Counted from the stretch's first letter, positions 26,633 through 35,603 are shown. The stretch: 64,000 nt of DNA from Halothece sp. PCC 7418 (GCF_000317635.1 NC_019779.1:930001-994000), one strand, 5' to 3'. Made by a program: numbers and translations. Notes: generated by a model from the letters alone, not told the origin.

Positions 26633-27699
26633 CCCACGCGATCGCCGCTTTCCACATCAAACCAATGGAGGGAATGTTCTGGAAGGGCAAGTTCGACTTC
26701 CTCACGTTCCCAATTTTGATCCACGGGAATCAGACTCCGCAATTGTTTGTCTCTAACCCCTTCCACTTCTACGGTTAACAGTTGTTCTTTTCCTAAATCT
26801 TCCACTAAAATCACTTGTCCTTTCACCGTTTGCTGATCCCCCTCTCTAGCGAGACGAACATCCTCAGGACGAATGCCAAGCATAATTTGTGAAGGAATCT
26901 CAGATAACCCCGGAAGATTAATCCCAAAGTTTCCCAACATGGCTTGTTGTCCTTTACAGTTGAGAGTAATCAGATTCATTTGCGGACTGCCCATAAACCC
27001 AGCGACAAAGCTATTTGCCGGATAATTATAAATCTGATACGGGGTGTCTAACTGTTGCAGTACACCATCATAAAGCAAGGCGATGCGAGTAGAAAGGGTC
27101 ATTGCTTCAGTTTGGTCGTGGGTTACGTAAACCACAGGCTTATTCTGAGACTTAAAAATCTGTTTTAATTCCGCACGAACTTGTTCCCGCAATAACGCAT
27201 CTAAGTTACTTAACGGTTCATCCAATAAAAAGACTTCTGGATCTCTGACTAACGCCCTCGCCACAGCAACCCGTTGGCGTTGTCCTCCTGAGAGTTGTCC
27301 AGGTTTACGGTCTAACAAAGACTGTTCTAAATCTAATTTTTGCACCACCTGATCAATGCGCTGTTGAATTTCTCCGCTAGGAGTTTTCCGAATTTTCAGG
27401 GGAGAAGCAATATTTTCCGCAATGGTCATGTGAGGATAGAGGGCATAACTTTGAAATACCATCGCCACATTCCGTTCACCCGGAGGGACAGTATTCATAT
27501 TATTGCCATTAATCAGAATTTGCCCTTGAGTGGGTTCTTCTAAACCAGCAATTAAGCGTAGGGTTGTCGATTTTCCACAGCCAGAGGGACCAACAAAAGT
27601 AAGAAATTCCCCATCCTCTACATCAACGGATAAGTCTTTAATGGGAACTGTTTTTGAGTTGTATTCTTTACGAAGATTTTTCAGTTGTAGTTGTGCCAT
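26629..27699 (-). CDS. sugar ABC transporter ATP-binding protein (MalK/UgpC type)
   Basis: This 356-aa ATPase has Walker A GPSGCGKST, the Q-loop VFQSYALYPHMTIAENI, the signature LSGGQRQRVAVARAL, Walker B VFLLDEPLSNLD and the His switch VTHDQ. A C-terminal TOBE-like regulatory part begins near NSFVAGFMGSPQMN. It is the last gene of a four-gene importer operon (binding protein, two permeases, ATPase), 47 bp after the second permease gene. Confidence 0.93.
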   Translation of the reverse strand: MAQLQLKNLRKEYNSKTVPIKDLSVDVEDGEFLTFVGPSGCGKSTTLRLIAGLEEPTQGQILINGNNMNTVPPGERNVAMVFQSYALYPHMTIAENIASPLKIRKTPSGEIQQRIDQVVQKLDLEQSLLDRKPGQLSGGQRQRVAVARALVRDPEVFLLDEPLSNLDALLREQVRAELKQIFKSQNKPVVYVTHDQTEAMTLSTRIALLYDGVLQQLDTPYQIYNYPANSFVAGFMGSPQMNLITLNCKGQQAMLGNFGINLPGLSEIPSQIMLGIRPEDVRLAREGDQQTVKGQVILVEDLGKEQLLTVEVEGVRDKQLRSLIPVDQNWEREEVELALPEHSLHWFDVESGDRVG

Positions 27700-27746
27700 T
27701 ATGATTGATTCCTTTGTTAATTATTGCTTATGATTGCCTTAAATAA

Positions 27747-28640
27747 TTACCCTTTAACTGCACCCGCCGTAAGTCCTTGTACAATGCGACGTTGGAAGAA
27801 TAAGACTAAGAGAACAAGGGGAAGGGTTCCTGCTACCGTTGCTGCTGCAATGGGACCATAGGGAATTTCAAAAATCGATGAACCGCCAATTTGTGCTGTG
27901 GCAACAGGGATGGTTTTCATACTTTCTTCTGTCACAAAGGTTAAGGCGAAAATAAACTCATTCCAAGCGAAAATAAAGGCAAGAATTCCAGTTGTCACTA
28001 ATGCAGGAACGGTCATCGGTAAGACAATTCTCACTAACATTTGCACCGTGTTATAACCATCGACTTTGGCGGAATCTTCTAAGTCTTTGGGTAACTGTTG
28101 AAAGAAGGTTCTTAACACCAAAATGGTCAAGGGTAAGTTCTTACCTGCATAAGGAATAATTAAAGCGAGATAGTTATTGCCTAAATTGAGTGTTTTTACG
28201 ACTTCAAAGAGACCTAAAAAGAGTAAGACATAGGGAAATAGCGTAACAATTAAAACAATGGCAACGAGAAATTTTTCCCCAGGAATCTTTAATCTGGCTA
28301 GGGCATAAGCAGCAGGTGCGCCCGTCGCTAACGCGATTAAAGTGGCGGTTGCTGCAACAAATAAACTATTGAAAATATAGAGTAAAAAGGGACGACGATT
28401 AAATAGATTAAGGTAATGGTCTAAGGTTAACTGATCGAAACTGGGGAGATAAACATTGGGTACGGTCGCGATCGCGTCATTAATTTTAAAGGACGTTAAA
28501 ACTTGCCATAACGCGGGGGCGAGACAAAAGACAGCGACAAAGAGAATGCCGATCAAAAGGGCAATTTTTCGCTTGGGAAGTTTAGGCTTGGGTGGAGTGT
28601 TCGTGGTGATTGTTGCTTCTTGTTTTTGCGCGATCGTCAT
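27747..28640 (-). CDS. sugar ABC transporter permease (MalG type)
   Basis: This 297-aa membrane protein has six predicted helices and the EAA loop EDSAKVDGYNTVQMLVRIVLPMTVPAL, which docks on the ATPase. The C-terminal QRRIVQGLTAGAVKG is the usual MalG-type ending. It starts three bases after the stop of the first permease gene, so the two are surely co-translated. Confidence 0.92.
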   Translation of the reverse strand: MTIAQKQEATITTNTPPKPKLPKRKIALLIGILFVAVFCLAPALWQVLTSFKINDAIATVPNVYLPSFDQLTLDHYLNLFNRRPFLLYIFNSLFVAATATLIALATGAPAAYALARLKIPGEKFLVAIVLIVTLFPYVLLFLGLFEVVKTLNLGNNYLALIIPYAGKNLPLTILVLRTFFQQLPKDLEDSAKVDGYNTVQMLVRIVLPMTVPALVTTGILAFIFAWNEFIFALTFVTEESMKTIPVATAQIGGSSIFEIPYGPIAAATVAGTLPLVLLVLFFQRRIVQGLTAGAVKG

Positions 28641-28643
28641 AGT

Positions 28644-29552
28644 TTATTCTTCTCCAGTTACATTCACATCAGTTTTCGCCAGAATCATTCCAGCAATGGC
28701 AACGGCAACGATTAAAATTAAAAAGGTAATCACAATTAAGGCTGCACCATAGCCAAAGTCTAAATAACGCATTACGGTGTCATAAATATACAAAGAAACG
28801 GTTTCTGTTGACCCAGCAGGACCCCCACCAGTCATGACTGTAACTAACTCGAAAATGCCAAAGGCTTGGGCAAACCGAAACAGTAATGCAATAATCATTT
28901 GTGGGGTAATTAAGGGTAAGGTAATAGTAAAAAAGCTCTGTACTGGATTTGCCCCATCTAGGGAGTGGGCTTCGTATAAATCTTGGGGAATTGCTTGTAA
29001 TCCGGCTAAGAGAATTACCGCAATAAAAGGGGTTGTTTTCCAAACATCGGCAAGAATTAAAGCAAACATGGCGCGTGAGGGATCGCCTAACCAAGTAATC
29101 CCAGAATCAATAATTCCTAAGCCTCTGAGAATGTCATTAACAACCCCATATTGGTCATTAAAAATCCATTCCCAAGCTAAGCCCATCACCGCAGTGGGTA
29201 ACGCCCAAGGTAAAATCCCAATGGTTCTTAAAATACCGCGACCGCGAAATTTTTGGTCTAAAACGAGGGCAACGCCAATTCCTAAGAGTAACTCTAGAAG
29301 TAGAGAGAAAAAGGTAAAAATGGTTGTATTGCCGATACTATTCCAAAAACGACCATCTCCGAACATTCGGGCATAGTTTTCTAAACCAGTAAAAATGGGT
29401 TCGAGTTGAGTGCCTAAGTTTTCGGTGAATAAACTCAACCAAAACGCCCGACCAATGGGATAGGCAAAGACTAAAATTAGGATAATTAGTGCAGGTAAGG
29501 AAAGTAACCAACCGGTCAGTTGATCTCGCTGACGGATAGAGTTGATTTTCAT
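28644..29552 (-). CDS. sugar ABC transporter permease (MalF type)
   Basis: This 302-aa membrane protein has six helices (starting with WLLSLPALIILILVFAYPIGRAFWLS) and the EAA loop DLYEAHSLDGANPVQSFFTITLPLITPQM. It pairs with the MalG-type permease to form the channel. It follows the binding-protein gene by seven bases. Confidence 0.92.
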   Translation of the reverse strand: MKINSIRQRDQLTGWLLSLPALIILILVFAYPIGRAFWLSLFTENLGTQLEPIFTGLENYARMFGDGRFWNSIGNTTIFTFFSLLLELLLGIGVALVLDQKFRGRGILRTIGILPWALPTAVMGLAWEWIFNDQYGVVNDILRGLGIIDSGITWLGDPSRAMFALILADVWKTTPFIAVILLAGLQAIPQDLYEAHSLDGANPVQSFFTITLPLITPQMIIALLFRFAQAFGIFELVTVMTGGGPAGSTETVSLYIYDTVMRYLDFGYGAALIVITFLILIVAVAIAGMILAKTDVNVTGEE

Positions 29553-29559
29553 AGCTTAA

Positions 29560-30870
29560 TTATTTAGAACGCTTCAAGAGGAGACGGGTTTCCCTGGCTG
29601 CTGCATTCATCGCTTCTTCTGCGGACATGGTTTTGGAAATGGCAGCACTGAGATACCGTTGTAGAATATCTGAGGCTTGAGAATATTGCGCGATCGGTGG
29701 ACGTAAAACCGCATTTTCAATGACATTCAGCAGTTCAGGTAAATAACTATATTTTTCCACTAACTCTGGATCATTAAAGAGTTCGCGCCGACTGGGAACA
29801 TAACCAGTTTGCAGGCTATATTTTTTCTGAGTTTCGGCACGACTAAAGTATTCCACCACTTGCCATGCTGCGTCAGGATGGTCGGTTGTTTCAGCAATCC
29901 CCATTCCCCATCCCCCTTGACAAGCACCACTTCTACCATTAGGCGCGTGTGGCATGGGTTTAATGGCAAAGTTGCCAGCAATGTCTGATTCTGAGGCTAA
30001 CCCATAAACATAGGGCCAATTTCTGAGGAAAGCGGTTTCGCCGTTTTGGAATAACCGTCGGGTGGGTTCTTCGCTATAAGTCGTCACACCCGGGGGGGAA
30101 ACGCCTTCGTCAATGGTGTCCCGCAAGAATTTAACCGCTTCAATAGCATTCGGCTGATCTAACCCCACTTCTAAGGTGTCTGGATCAACCCAAAAGGCAT
30201 CAAACCCAGCGAGGATTTCCACAAACATCGCCGAGAGTCCTTCATACTGCTTCCCTTGCCAAGCGTAACCCCACGGGGTATAGTCTTGGTCTTGCAAGCC
30301 TTGGGAAATTTGCATTAATTCTGTGAAGGTTTCTGGCGGTTCATAGCCTGCTTCTTGTAGCCAGTCGGTGCGATAGTACAGCATTCCTGCATCTGACCGA
30401 AATGGCATCCGATACAGTCCATCTTCATATCGTCCACCATTGACATCGCCGTCTAAAAATTGATCGAGTTCTTCTTGAGACACGCGATCGGATAAGTCTT
30501 TTAACCATCCTGCTGCTGCAAATTTTGGTGTCCAGACAATATCCATATACACTAAATCATAGGGAGAATCTCCTAATAAAAATGCTGAGGTATAGAGGTC
30601 TTCAACCTGATTGGTATCGTTCGGCGCTTCTACAATTTCTAGGCGCACATCAGGATTTTCTTCATTGAAGTCTTGCACAATGGGTTCGAGTTGCGCTGCT
30701 TCCAAAGCCTGAATCAGAACTTTTACGGTTGTCGGTTGCTGACTTTGGACAGCAGTGACTAATAACGGAATCGAGACAACTGTTATTAAGAAAACTATCA
30801 AAAGTTGGAATATTTTCCGATTTTTGACCCATCGAAAGTATGATTTTAAGTGATTTTTAATTAGAGACAT
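29560..30870 (-). CDS. sugar ABC transporter substrate-binding protein (family 1)
   Basis: This 436-aa protein has an N-terminal signal or anchor (FQLLIVFLITVVSIPLLVTAVQSQ) and the family 1 solute-binding fold: VKVLIQALEAAQLEPIVQDFNEENPDVRLEIV, YDLVYMDIVWTPKFAAAGWLKDL and RRLFQNGETAFLRNWPYVYGLA. It is the first gene of the importer operon. Similarity to maltose/trehalose binding proteins and to cyanobacterial GgtB (glucosylglycerol uptake) makes an osmolyte or disaccharide likely, but the ligand is inferred. There is no lipobox Cys near the N-terminus. Confidence 0.9.
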   Translation of the reverse strand: MSLIKNHLKSYFRWVKNRKIFQLLIVFLITVVSIPLLVTAVQSQQPTTVKVLIQALEAAQLEPIVQDFNEENPDVRLEIVEAPNDTNQVEDLYTSAFLLGDSPYDLVYMDIVWTPKFAAAGWLKDLSDRVSQEELDQFLDGDVNGGRYEDGLYRMPFRSDAGMLYYRTDWLQEAGYEPPETFTELMQISQGLQDQDYTPWGYAWQGKQYEGLSAMFVEILAGFDAFWVDPDTLEVGLDQPNAIEAVKFLRDTIDEGVSPPGVTTYSEEPTRRLFQNGETAFLRNWPYVYGLASESDIAGNFAIKPMPHAPNGRSGACQGGWGMGIAETTDHPDAAWQVVEYFSRAETQKKYSLQTGYVPSRRELFNDPELVEKYSYLPELLNVIENAVLRPPIAQYSQASDILQRYLSAAISKTMSAEEAMNAAARETRLLLKRSK

Positions 30871-31180
30871 AATCGATTAGTCAAAAAATATCTGTTTGGT
30901 AACAAATGCTTATACCAATTTAAAAAGTAGATGTTACCTTTCCTAGGGTGGGCATTGCCAACCCTACCATCAATGAATAAAATTGGCTCTCCACGATCTT
31001 AGAGTAAACGTTAAGCAAAAATCACATTAATTTTAAGAAAAATAACAATTACGATTTGATGAAATTAAAATCTCTCTTCAGCGAGGCGACAAACGAGGAA
31101 ATCTTGGGATTGCTATATACGTATTTCAGATTAGAATGTTCCTCGCCAGTGCGAGAATTGCTAGATTGATAAATCTTATA
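30871..31180. other. intergenic region upstream of the sugar ABC operon
   Basis: It holds a TAGGGTGGGCATTGCC/AACCCTA palindrome at 30943-30968, likely regulatory DNA for the ABC operon, and a 36-codon frame (31059-31169) without a ribosome-binding site that I do not count as a gene. A GAGGCGA...CCTCGCC inverted repeat near 31082-31150 could fold. Nothing else is recognised. Confidence 0.45.
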
Positions 31181-31690
31181 CTATTTTGATTGGACAATAA
31201 TTTTCCCGCGATACATTTTCATCCCGCAAGTAAACTCATATTCACCTGTTTCTTGAGGCGTAAATTCAACACTCGTAATTTGATTTAAAGCTAAACTGAC
31301 GGAACGATTAAAATCAGGGATTAAAACTTGTTCCAAACAGCTACTAGGATCACGGCGCAGAAAGTTGATGCGGACAGGTTTTCCCACATTTACAATAAGT
31401 TCTGCGGGATCGTAACCCCCATCAACGGTAATAGTTACCTCTTGTATATTCTTTTTCTCTTCTGCTTTTTTGGCTGTTTTTTCACTGAGGAGAAACCACC
31501 ATAACTCTAAGCCAATCAACCCCAAGCCACCCGCAGAAACTAACAGTTTAACGGCTAAAGGTTGTTCAATTTTTTGGAAGGCGCGATCGCGCTCGGTTTC
31601 TGTTGCGCCAACAGGAAGCATCGTCATCAGTCCTAATATGAGTCCACTTAAACTGGATAATAAGATGTGTTTTTTTCTAACTTGAGACAT
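31181..31690 (-). CDS. membrane-anchored cupredoxin-domain protein
   Basis: This 169-aa protein has two hydrophobic segments, about 10-25 (LLSSLSGLILGLMTMLPVGA) and 47-67 (LAVKLLVSAGGLGLIGLELWWFLL). Residues 80-169 form a cupredoxin domain: VTITVDGGYDPAELIVNVGKPVRINFLRRDPSSCLEQV, FTPQETGEYEFTCGMKMYRGKIIV. The Cys in SSCLE and the CGMKM stretch are candidate copper ligands. Related domains occur with copper-transporting P-type ATPases, so copper handling is likely. No such ATPase is next to it here. Confidence 0.83.
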   Translation of the reverse strand: MSQVRKKHILLSSLSGLILGLMTMLPVGATETERDRAFQKIEQPLAVKLLVSAGGLGLIGLELWWFLLSEKTAKKAEEKKNIQEVTITVDGGYDPAELIVNVGKPVRINFLRRDPSSCLEQVLIPDFNRSVSLALNQITSVEFTPQETGEYEFTCGMKMYRGKIIVQSK

Positions 31691-31808
31691 AATTGCTTTT
31701 GTTTTTTTGCAGACACTTTATTCTAAGTTATCTTGATTGCATTCCCAATTTTGCAACCTGTCTTCCAAAAAGAACGTCATCTTCAGTAGCAGTTAGTTGA
31801 TTGATCTC

Positions 31809-32201
31809 ATGAACTCGATTCTAAAAATCTCTCTTCCCCTAATAGCAACCACCTTAGGTGTTATTACAACTTCCAAACCCGCCCTCAGTCAAATCACCCC
31901 ACAACCTTGGGGAACGATTGGTGTAGAAGACAGTGAGGTCAGTTATGGGATTGGGGTACGTTGGTTTGATTTTGGCGTAGAACTTGGGGGTCGCGAAGAT
32001 GGCGCATTTGGTGTTGATGTCATCAAGTTTATTAGTTTTCCCGTTGTTTCTCCTTACATCGGTCTTGGCTTATATGACGATGCGGAAGATGATGTGGCGA
32101 TTTCTGGGGGGTTACAAGTCCATCCGCCAGGGAATGTTTTTTTCGGGGCTGGATATCATTCTATACGGGGTGTTAATGGACAGTTAGGAGTGAAGTTCTA
32201 A
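31809..32201 (+). CDS. small secreted beta-rich protein, unknown function
   Basis: The likely product is 130 aa from the ATG at 31809, with a signal peptide (MNSILKISLPLIATTLGVITTSKPALSQ). The rest alternates polar and hydrophobic residues with many Gly (YGIGVRWFDFGVELGG, FPVVSPYIGLGLYDD, NVFFGAGYHSI), suggesting a small outer-membrane or periplasmic beta structure. I recognise no family. An upstream TTG in frame is a poorer start. It is divergent from the cupredoxin gene. Confidence 0.62.
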   Translation: MNSILKISLPLIATTLGVITTSKPALSQITPQPWGTIGVEDSEVSYGIGVRWFDFGVELGGREDGAFGVDVIKFISFPVVSPYIGLGLYDDAEDDVAISGGLQVHPPGNVFFGAGYHSIRGVNGQLGVKF

Positions 32202-32251
32202 ATTAAAATAGTCAACCTCCTAATCGGGCGATTGTGAAAAACACCGCCTAC

Positions 32252-32369
32252 AGTAAAACAGTCAGAGAGCCATCGGTTTGAAACCGATGGACGGGGCTTA
32301 CAAGCGTCGTCACCCTCGTTCCGACGACAGCCCCTCATGAATGGCGAATGAGGACTTTAGTCCTCTGTA
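32252..32369 (+). repeat. left-end hairpin array of element B
   Basis: It contains CCATCGGTTTGAAACCGATGG, a GGGGCTTACAAGCG...CGACAGCCCC nested stem, CTCATGAATGGCG and a GAGGAC TTTA GTCCTC hairpin. The first stem has C/G swaps relative to elements A and C that keep pairing. Confidence 0.8.
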
Positions 32370-32500
32370 TCATTTTCCTCTTTGATTGTCAATATACATC
32401 TTAATTGTTTCTGAACTGACATTTCCTGCTGTACTTACAAAATAACTGGGACTCCATAAAGTGGGAAGTTTTTTCAATTCGGGAAACTCCCTCCTCAAAT
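32370..32500 (-). pseudogene. tnpA: 3' fragment of IS200/IS605 Y1 transposase tnpA
   Basis: Read on the minus strand, about 43 codons encode NLRREFPELKKLPTLWSPSY, then FVSTAGNVSSETIKMYIDNQ and RGK, ending at the TGA at 32370-32372. The LWSPSYFVSTAGN and ETIKMYIDNQ stretches are the C-terminal signature of IS200-type TnpA. The catalytic HUH and Tyr parts are missing. The fragment joins tnpB sequence near 32500. Confidence 0.85.
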
Positions 32501-32833
32501 TCAGTAGGAATTCAATTTACCGAAACCGAGGAAAGTTACACCTCCCGTAGCTCGTACTTGGATAATGATTACTTACCAGTGTTCGGCGGTGAAAAACCTG
32601 CCAACTGGAAAGCATCAGGAAAGAGAGTGAAAAGAGGTTTGTATCAAGCTCGTAACGGTAAGTTAATTAATGCTGACTGTAATGGCGCAGCGAACATCTT
32701 AAGAAAGGTAAGTACACAGTTAGGCTTAGGTCTAACCGAGGTATGTCGGGAATGTTTGAGTGTTCCCAAGCGTTATGATATTTTCAGTTCGATGAAGAAA
32801 TCATATCGCAGACGCTTCGATTGCGAGATTTAA
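32501..32833 (+). pseudogene. tnpB: 3' fragment of tnpB (element B)
   Basis: From SVGIQFTETEESYTSRSSY onward, this matches the C-terminal part of the element C TnpB almost residue for residue (NADCNGAANILRKVSTQLGL). It has the E and last D of the RuvC triad but lacks the N-terminal domain and the first D. The final residues (RRRFDCEI) differ from C. It cannot be an active nuclease. Confidence 0.9.
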
Positions 32834-32888
32834 TCTCGCTTCGTAGCAACGTCTAGAATCCATGTTTTTCAAAACATGGAGAACTCAA
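32834..32888 (+). ncRNA. right end and presumed omega-RNA 3' scaffold of element B
   Basis: GAGATTTAATCTC hairpin, then GCAACGTCTAGAATCCATG, a loop and CATGGAGAACTCAA. The stem CATG/CATG replaces CACG/CGTG of A and C, a compensated change. A guide, if transcribed, would start at 32889. Confidence 0.5.
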
Positions 32889-32914
32889 ACATTAGATTTA
32901 AGATAACTTTTAGA

Positions 32915-34204
32915 CTAAGGAACGCGATCTTGGAATTGTAGGGGAAGTAAGTCTAAGACTTGGCGGTATTTAGCCAGTAGCTCTTTTTGGTTACGCGCTC
33001 CAATATGGAGATGAGCCAGATCATAGCTGTAGCTGTCTTGTTCGATTAAATCGGATAGCATCATCCCTTCTCGGACAATCATGTCAATTTTGATTCCCGA
33101 AATCTTGTGCTCAATCTCCTTAATCTCTTCCTCAGTCGGGACTTTGGTGACATAAGCATTTTCAAACCGACGGAAATGAAACTTAGCTGCACAACCATAT
33201 TCACCTTGACGATGAGGAAAATTAGGTTGTTTCCCCAGTGCTAAGTCTAAAGCAATTTTATGATTGGAAGTCCCGTCAACCATCTGAAACATTACACTAT
33301 GAGACTGAGAGATACGGGGATTCACTTCCAATATCATTAAGTGTTTGTTGCGGGGATTGTAAAAGTATTCGATATTGAAAGTGCCATTATTATAACCAAT
33401 ATGCTTCATCAGACGCTGCGAGGACTCCATCATTTGCTGTTTGACTCGTTGAGGAAGGCGTGAAGGGTATTGATAACGGAAAAATGAGGAACGGCGAGGA
33501 TAATTAATGGAATCAATAATCCCATGAGTGTGGACTTCTCCTTGATAGACGTATCCTTCTATGGTGCATTGGTGTCCACTCATTAATTCTTCAATGATGC
33601 AGTGATAGCCGTCGATCGCTGCAACTTCTGGCGGTAACTGGACATGAGTCAATAGTTGATTGAAAGGACGAGCAATATAAACGATTTCCTGTCGGATTTG
33701 AGAAATTGCTTCAGTAAATGCCTGGGAATTACTGATTTTAAACGCCAACAGCGAGTCAGTGCCTTTAATCGGTTTCAGCCAAAACGGATACTCCAGTTCA
33801 ATGTTAGCGAGAGGATTCTCCGCAAAGGGATCAATGGCACTGAAAGCAGGGGTATGATTGGGAACTACCGCTTTCTGTTCCAAACGACTCCAAAATTTAT
33901 GATCACATTTCATCTCTGATTCTACGGAAGGGGCGGGTAACCCATGATGAGCGCAAAGCAGAGGAACCATGGAAGTCACGGGAAAATCCCAGTAACCAAT
34001 AATGGCATCAATGGAACATGGAAAACGCTTTAACTCTTCCTCGGCACGCTCCAATAGCTGATCAAAGGGAGGATAGTGACCACCCCCTTTCACTTCATCA
34101 AAGGTCAGTAAATGATGAAAGTTAAACCCCTCCACACTAGGGAGAGCTTGCAACTGCTGGTAATTAAAGGCATCCGCACCAACAACGAAGACATTCTTAG
34201 ACAT
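32915..34204 (-). CDS. ATP-grasp family carboxylate-amine ligase, substrate unknown
   Basis: This 429-aa protein has an N-terminal preATP-grasp part (MSKNVFVVGADAFNYQQLQAL), the ATP-binding Lys region (YPFWLKPIKGTDS), the family core ECHC-type HCIIEELMSGHQCTIEGYVYQG and the metal-binding FNIEYFY...LMILEVNPRISQSHS. ATP-grasp enzymes form amide or thioester bonds through acyl phosphates. The acceptor and donor cannot be told. A 124-aa membrane protein gene lies 95 bp upstream on the same strand and may belong with it. The element B relic ends 27 bp past the stop. Confidence 0.82.
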   Translation of the reverse strand: MSKNVFVVGADAFNYQQLQALPSVEGFNFHHLLTFDEVKGGGHYPPFDQLLERAEEELKRFPCSIDAIIGYWDFPVTSMVPLLCAHHGLPAPSVESEMKCDHKFWSRLEQKAVVPNHTPAFSAIDPFAENPLANIELEYPFWLKPIKGTDSLLAFKISNSQAFTEAISQIRQEIVYIARPFNQLLTHVQLPPEVAAIDGYHCIIEELMSGHQCTIEGYVYQGEVHTHGIIDSINYPRRSSFFRYQYPSRLPQRVKQQMMESSQRLMKHIGYNNGTFNIEYFYNPRNKHLMILEVNPRISQSHSVMFQMVDGTSNHKIALDLALGKQPNFPHRQGEYGCAAKFHFRRFENAYVTKVPTEEEIKEIEHKISGIKIDMIVREGMMLSDLIEQDSYSYDLAHLHIGARNQKELLAKYRQVLDLLPLQFQDRVP

Positions 34205-34299
34205 CGTTGATTTCTTTTACGTAATAGGGCTCATTCCCTGTCTTCTATAAGCTAGTTTACAATTAACACTTACGTAAAATTTATTTTGTTCATGAATAT

Positions 34300-34674
34300 T
34301 CACGGTTCAAGGATCGACCCTAAAAAATCAGGGGTTTGAATCATGTTAAAGTAAAGCAACAACACAATCACCACTGTATATACCGTTGATCCGACTAAAC
34401 CTAACACAAGATCTCGCTTCAGGTTGGATTGTCGATCTTCAAAAAATAAATCAAAGGTTCCCCACTGCATCATTAAAATGCCTAGGATATTCGATAACCA
34501 GTAACCAACCACAGTTAAGAGAAGAAAGGCATCAGTGAACATCCAGTTAAAACAATAAGCAAAACCATAAGCAATGGGCAAGTTAAAAAATAGGTCATTC
34601 CACCAAGAGAGGGGCGATAACAAATAACCGAAGCCAACGAGAAATGTTCCTTTCGACTTTTTCAGCAAACTCAT
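34300..34674 (-). CDS. small integral membrane protein, unknown function
   Basis: This 124-aa protein has three or four hydrophobic segments (SPLSWWNDLFFNLPIAYGFAY, DAFLLLTVVGYWLSNILGIL, DLVLGLVGSTVYTVVIVLLL) with aromatic-rich loops. I recognise no family. It lies upstream of the ATP-grasp gene on the same strand with a 95-bp gap, so a shared role is possible. Confidence 0.65.
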   Translation of the reverse strand: MSLLKKSKGTFLVGFGYLLSPLSWWNDLFFNLPIAYGFAYCFNWMFTDAFLLLTVVGYWLSNILGILMMQWGTFDLFFEDRQSNLKRDLVLGLVGSTVYTVVIVLLLYFNMIQTPDFLGSILEP

Positions 34675-34775
34675 AATTTTTTCTTCAGACTAAATGGGAA
34701 GGTCTCAAGTCCTCGCTACCAAGGGCGCGATCGCTGCTCTTGGTCAACTCAATATTAATCTGCCAATTACACTCA

Positions 34776-35603
34776 TCAATCTTTCTGAATTGCTTTACCA
34801 CAATGGGGACAAACACTAGCATTTTCTTGTTTTCTTTTGGCTTTACGCGCTTGTAACTCTTCCGAAAAACCTGAAGCTAAAATTCCAGCAGGTAAGGCAA
34901 ATAAACCAATCCCCAAAATAGCAAGAATTGCTCCTAACATCCGTCCGATCAAAGTAATCGGATAAACATCACCATAACCCACTGTTGTTAAAGTAATTGT
35001 TCCCCACCACATCGCTTCAGGAATGCTGGAAAAGGCTTCAGGTTGGGCGTTATGTTCGGCAAAATAAATTAAACTTGACGCGATCGCGAGAAGAATTGAT
35101 AAGACAAATAAAGATAAAATTAACTCTTCTTGTTTCAACCGCAACACCCGTACTAAAATCTTTAAAGAATCAGTATAACGATTTAATTTTAAAACTCGAA
35201 ATAAACGGAATAACCGTAACGCTCGACCCACTCGCAACTGCGGAGATAATAAGGGAAGATAAAAGGGAATAATAGCGAGTAAATCAATGATAGAAAGAGG
35301 AGTGACCATAAACCTTAATCGTCCCCAAATCGGATGGCGATAAGCCTCTTTTACCGTACAACTCCATACTCTCAGCAGATACTCAATAGTGAACACCGCA
35401 ACGGAAAAGATTTCAAATGCTCGAAACCAGAAATAATATTGTTCAAATAAGGAGTCAACCGTTTCTAACGCCACCGCAACTAAATTTAAGAAAATTAATC
35501 CTAACAGAAAAATGTCAAAGCATTTACTGGCAAAATCTTGCGGTTCTGCTAAATCTAAGAATGTATAAACTCGATATTTGAGTGGTAAGCGTGCATTTCT
35601 CAT
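34776..35603 (-). CDS. voltage-gated-type potassium channel (6 TM)
   Basis: This 275-aa protein has the selectivity filter TLTTVGYGDVYP, a pore helix (EAMWWGT) and an S4-like basic segment with spaced Arg residues (RVGRALRLFRLFRVLKLNRYTDSLKILVRVLRL). Six membrane segments are visible. The C-terminus ends in VCPHCGKAIQKD, a single CxxC knuckle that may bind metal. It should form a tetrameric K+ channel in the cytoplasmic membrane. Confidence 0.92.
   Translation of the reverse strand: MRNARLPLKYRVYTFLDLAEPQDFASKCFDIFLLGLIFLNLVAVALETVDSLFEQYYFWFRAFEIFSVAVFTIEYLLRVWSCTVKEAYRHPIWGRLRFMVTPLSIIDLLAIIPFYLPLLSPQLRVGRALRLFRLFRVLKLNRYTDSLKILVRVLRLKQEELILSLFVLSILLAIASSLIYFAEHNAQPEAFSSIPEAMWWGTITLTTVGYGDVYPITLIGRMLGAILAILGIGLFALPAGILASGFSEELQARKAKRKQENASVCPHCGKAIQKD

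Larger units (their letters stand above)
32252..32888 (+). mobile_element. IS605-type element B, internally deleted relic
   Basis: Both ends match elements A and C: left end AGTAAAACAGTCAGAGAGCC after CTAC (32248-32251), right end ATCCATG...CATGGAGAACTCAA to 32888. Inside, a 3' fragment of a Y1 transposase gene (minus) is joined to a 3' fragment of tnpB (plus) near 32500. At about 637 bp it is a deletion derivative that may still be mobilised in trans. Confidence 0.85.

Noticed and set aside
31059..31169. 36-codon plus-strand frame (MKLKSLFSEATNEEILGLL...)
   Set aside because: Protein-like composition but no ribosome-binding site, no known family and very short; may be a gene remnant.
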